Shown piece by piece: positions 61,106 through 64,000 of a stretch of DNA of 64,000 nucleotides. The stretch's first letter is position 1, and each line of letters starts with the position of its first letter. This DNA comes from Acephala macrosclerotiorum (Eukaryota; Ascomycota; Leotiomycetes; Helotiales; Mollisiaceae). The stretch lies in NCBI GenBank assembly GCA_014904845.1, contig MU119205.1, forward strand, positions 372,001-436,000, given 5' to 3'. A program made the position numbers and the translations under genes. Under the pieces are notes generated by a model, which was not told the DNA's origin, made no database searches, and saw nothing but the letters and a program-made list of their open reading frames with translations.

Positions 61106-61614
61106 CTTGCCCGTCCAGGGATCGACTCTGGTCTATTAGTTTTGCGACCAAGCATATCCGGCCCTCCTTACATAGCACTCGACTTGACTGCCAGCGATAT
61201 GGCGTTTTTGGTTGATTTTGCTGGTGGGTTATGCGACGCTGGAATGCTCTGGAATTTGGGGATGTTGGAGGACGCGATCTCTTTTCATACACGCAGCCTC
61301 GTCTCGCGAAATTCAGCGGCAACGCAATTGCCCAGTGAATGTGAAGTCACGTTTCGTGAATCATTTTCAATATACCAAAACTGATCATACATTCATTAAA
61401 GCTCACTTTGACAAGCTATCTATCGAAATTCTCAATTGGGAAAGGCGTGGTAACTCGAGCTCATTGAGGAATATTGCTAAAGAATGACTGGATTTGATCG
61501 AGTTGGTAACTTCAGGAAGCCCGAACGCCAAGGAAGGATAGACTTGAAGGTATCTATGCATTTTGGTTATCTTCTACATAATATCTAACATGTCTAAGCG
61601 CGCATATACAGCCA
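61106..61614. other. Intergenic region
   Basis: The 509 bp between the nucleoporin start and the COG3 stop (both genes on the minus strand) hold the nucleoporin promoter and the COG3 3' UTR. No gene is supported. Confidence 0.5.
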
Positions 61615-63966
61615 CTATTCATCAGTTCGAACCATTTTCCATAGAGCAGCTCTGGTCGTTTCGTCGTCGAAAACTTTGTTCAATAAAGCATCCAGTTCCT
61701 TCTCCATAGCCTCTCTGCTCTTGGTATCTGCAAGCCGTGTCTGCCAAGTCTTCGTAAATGCTGTGATCTGTTGAACTAGAACCTTCTCCAGCTCCTTCCT
61801 TGCATCCAACATGCGATCCACAACCGCCGGAAGAAGTTTGCCCTTTATGAACGGCGAGATGTAAGCTGTAGGATTGTACAACTGCTTTCGTTCCTGAAGC
61901 TCCTTCATGGTGTCCCAAATGGGTGTGAAGTCAAACTCAGTCGAGTGCCTGACACTGTCTGGGATCTCTTTGGTCATGAACAAGTTCTCAATTAGCATCA
62001 GGTTCTTAATCAAAAAGAGTTGTGCGTCCATGATCCCCGAGGTTCGCATAATAGTTGTAGCTGCTTTTTGAAGGGATTCAGTGGCTTGGTGAACGATTTC
62101 GTACAGAACGTCACTGTCTCTCTATACGTTTGTCAGCGGTGAACCTTAATCTAGCTAAGAGAGAGCGTACTGGTCTGTCATATGTCCCTTCGTGATACAG
62201 GACAAGCAACTTGATAGCAGTCTGAACTGTTGGGTAGGTATAAGATACTGCCGGTCCTTGAGTTGTAGGCGTCGGAGGCTTCTCATCATCCGGCTGCCCA
62301 TTGCTTGTCGTTGGCCTTTTCTTCCCTCCTGCAAGCGGCGCAGCATTGATAGCTAATCGAAGGTCCTCCGGAGTAGGTTTGAATTGGCTGATCTCTCCAG
62401 CTGTTTTGAGGAAAAGCGAGTCCAACAGCTTGTAGAGATGCCTGACCAGGAAAGCTTGAGCTATGGGCTTCTTATCGTTGTGCGAATAGTCGTCCATATC
62501 CCCATCAGAAGAGGACATGTACATTGTTTCCAACCAATTTACGACTCCGCAGATCTTCTCGACGCCACCGGTGCTCAAATACGGCACGAGAGTAGCGTTC
62601 AAAGGCTCGAGATGCGAAAGGATATTGTCTTCGAGTCTGCCTCCATACTGGGTGCTTTTGTTCCATCCCTCCATAGGACCATAATCGGCTAAGAGAGGAC
62701 CGTCGTGGAAGAACTTGGTGACCAGTTTCTGCTCGTTGTGACAGACATCGAGAATGTGCTGGATGCAGAGTCTGGCAAAGGACTCAAATTCCGTATCAGG
62801 CTTCTCATTCACGACATACTTCTTCAAATTCTTGGATACCACAATGGCTACTGGCTCTCGAGACCTGAGGTAAGACTCGATCAGTTGGTAGTAGAACTCA
62901 TGAAATCGAGACACCTGGGGTCCTAGGAGCTCATCAGAGCCTGCTTGCCCAAATGCGAATTCTCTAGTGGTCAAAAGCTTTTCCACTTGGGATCCTAAGT
63001 TGTCGTAGACAGTTTCATATCTTCCGTGCGTCAGAATATATTCCGCTGTCTCGTTATGGTCTCTGGAGCGCAACTCCCTGGTGACCTCATCAGTCACCTC
63101 TCTCATAGCCGAAGAGAATGCTGTTTGAACAATGTTGAGCGATCGTTCAAGTAGAGATATGTAACGCGTCTTGTAGACTGTAGAATCGCGGTAATTTGGC
63201 TGATTGTGTTAGCTTGTCGCCCTCGGATTCGCACATGAGTTGAAGTCTTTGCTTCAACAAAATTATTTCAAAAAGGGGGTAATATAAGATAGAGAATTCG
63301 TACATGCTGATCCATGAAGTCAATGCAAGTGTTGAGATTCATCAGCATATCGAGGAAATCGTCGCTTCTGACTAGCCTGCCAGCTCCTGGAGCATTAAGA
63401 CGTCTGGTCAGAGGCTCGAGATATGCATAATATTGAAGGTCAGTCCCAACTTCATCAGCAAGGCTTCGTAGCCGCTGCTGCTCAGCCAGTAGATCTTCAC
63501 ATTGGGCCTGGAATGCAGTAGTCTCTGACTCAACAGCTTTGAATGACTGTGATAGAGAAGCCAATAGGTCTAATGCATCGGTGGTATCTTTGAGCAAGGT
63601 GTTCAGATGCCTTTCTGATAAAGCCAACTGATCTCTATAAAGTCTGCTCAAAAGTCAATCACAGTTCAAGTAGGAATAAACCAAAACATACTGATATTCT
63701 TCTTGGCTTTCGTCCAGAAGTTCGTCCTCTACATCTTCATATCGGGCTGTGAGGGTGAGAGCAGCTGTTTTGTCTTCATTGGGCTCCAACACATCACGTG
63801 GTGCTTTTGTCTGAACTTCGTTATTCAGAAAGCTCATGGCAACATCGTAGAAGTCACTATAAGACTTGGCTCTTCTGACAAGGGTCGCTTGCGGTGGTCC
63901 TTTGATACCAATGGTATCTTCATATATGTCCATCATTGGCCTATGACCAATATTGGAATTGCTATC
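61615..63966 (-). CDS. COG3: Conserved oligomeric Golgi complex subunit 3 (Cog3/Sec34), 5' end outside the window
   Basis: Four exons on the minus strand are visible: 63966-63692, 63643-63304, 63199-62171 and 62121-61615, about 717 residues. Key blocks are LTARYEDVEDELLDESQEEY, a coiled-coil stretch (LKDTTDALDLLASLSQSFKA), the Sec34 signature DEVGTDLQYYAYLEPLTRRL, then SREPVAIVVSKNLKKY and ETMYMSSSD. The COG complex tethers vesicles for retrograde Golgi traffic. The first visible exon seems to start after a CGACAG acceptor at 63967-63969 and begins in phase 0, so one or more short 5' exons lie beyond the right edge. The sequence shown is undamaged. Confidence 0.93.
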
Positions 63967-64000
63967 CTGTCGACATATCAGTAATGTTTTGTTATTCACG

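Overview
The window is nuclear DNA of a filamentous ascomycete (Pezizomycotina; a leotiomycete is my best guess). Nearly every gene is interrupted by short introns (about 48-90 nt) with GTRNGT donors, CTAAC/CTGAT-type branch sites and YAG acceptors. The gene set includes fungus-specific families: Dam1/DASH, a Zn2Cys6 regulator, Inp1, UsgS, Ytp1-like, LaeA-like and HeLo-like/ankyrin. All gene models come from joining open frames across splice sites and checking that the phases agree. Product names come from recognising protein families by eye; no search was run. I modelled about 28 protein genes with roughly 97 introns, one permease pseudogene, one orphan gene fragment and one non-autonomous transposon. 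No rRNA, tRNA or CRISPR was recognised.

Left part (0.5-12.5 kb): a GCNA-like SprT protease; the Ran-binding factor MOG1; a Zn2Cys6 regulator, a nitrilase and a frame-broken APC permease that together look like the remains of a small nitrile/nitrogen-source cluster; a HIT-family hydrolase.

Centre-left (12.8-34 kb) is dense housekeeping sequence: a Csr1-like CRAL-TRIO protein, Dam1, Bud20, mitochondrial aconitase (with an anomalous 548-nt intron), a 260-bp hAT-like MITE, a rhomboid protease, Gaa1, Rpn9, the complex I 40-kDa subunit, Efm5, Ubp8 and an LACTB2-like MBL hydrolase. Two pairs share short divergent promoters (Rpn9/complex I, Ubp8/MBL).

Centre-right (34-49 kb) is gene-sparse and more accessory in character: a Ytp1-like membrane protein, a HeLo-like/ankyrin protein standing alone between two gaps of almost 2 kb, Rsa3, an LaeA-like methyltransferase, a low-complexity orphan, RPS20, and a repeat-bearing stretch with an orphan gene fragment (48.0-48.9 kb).

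Right part (49-64 kb): a Cue3/ASCC2-like factor, Inp1, a UsgS-type membrane protein whose third splice acceptor appears destroyed, formamidase (with a 5-nt exon and a palindromic GATA pair upstream), an Nup42/Amo1-like nucleoporin, and Cog3 running off the right edge.

The most interesting leads are the solitary HeLo-like/ankyrin gene, the damaged UsgS acceptor, the three-frameshift permease beside its putative regulator and nitrilase, the regulator's perfect 57-bp in-frame duplication, the hAT-like MITE with intact 8-bp target duplication, and the repeat-filled aconitase intron. No wholly new multi-gene system is evident.
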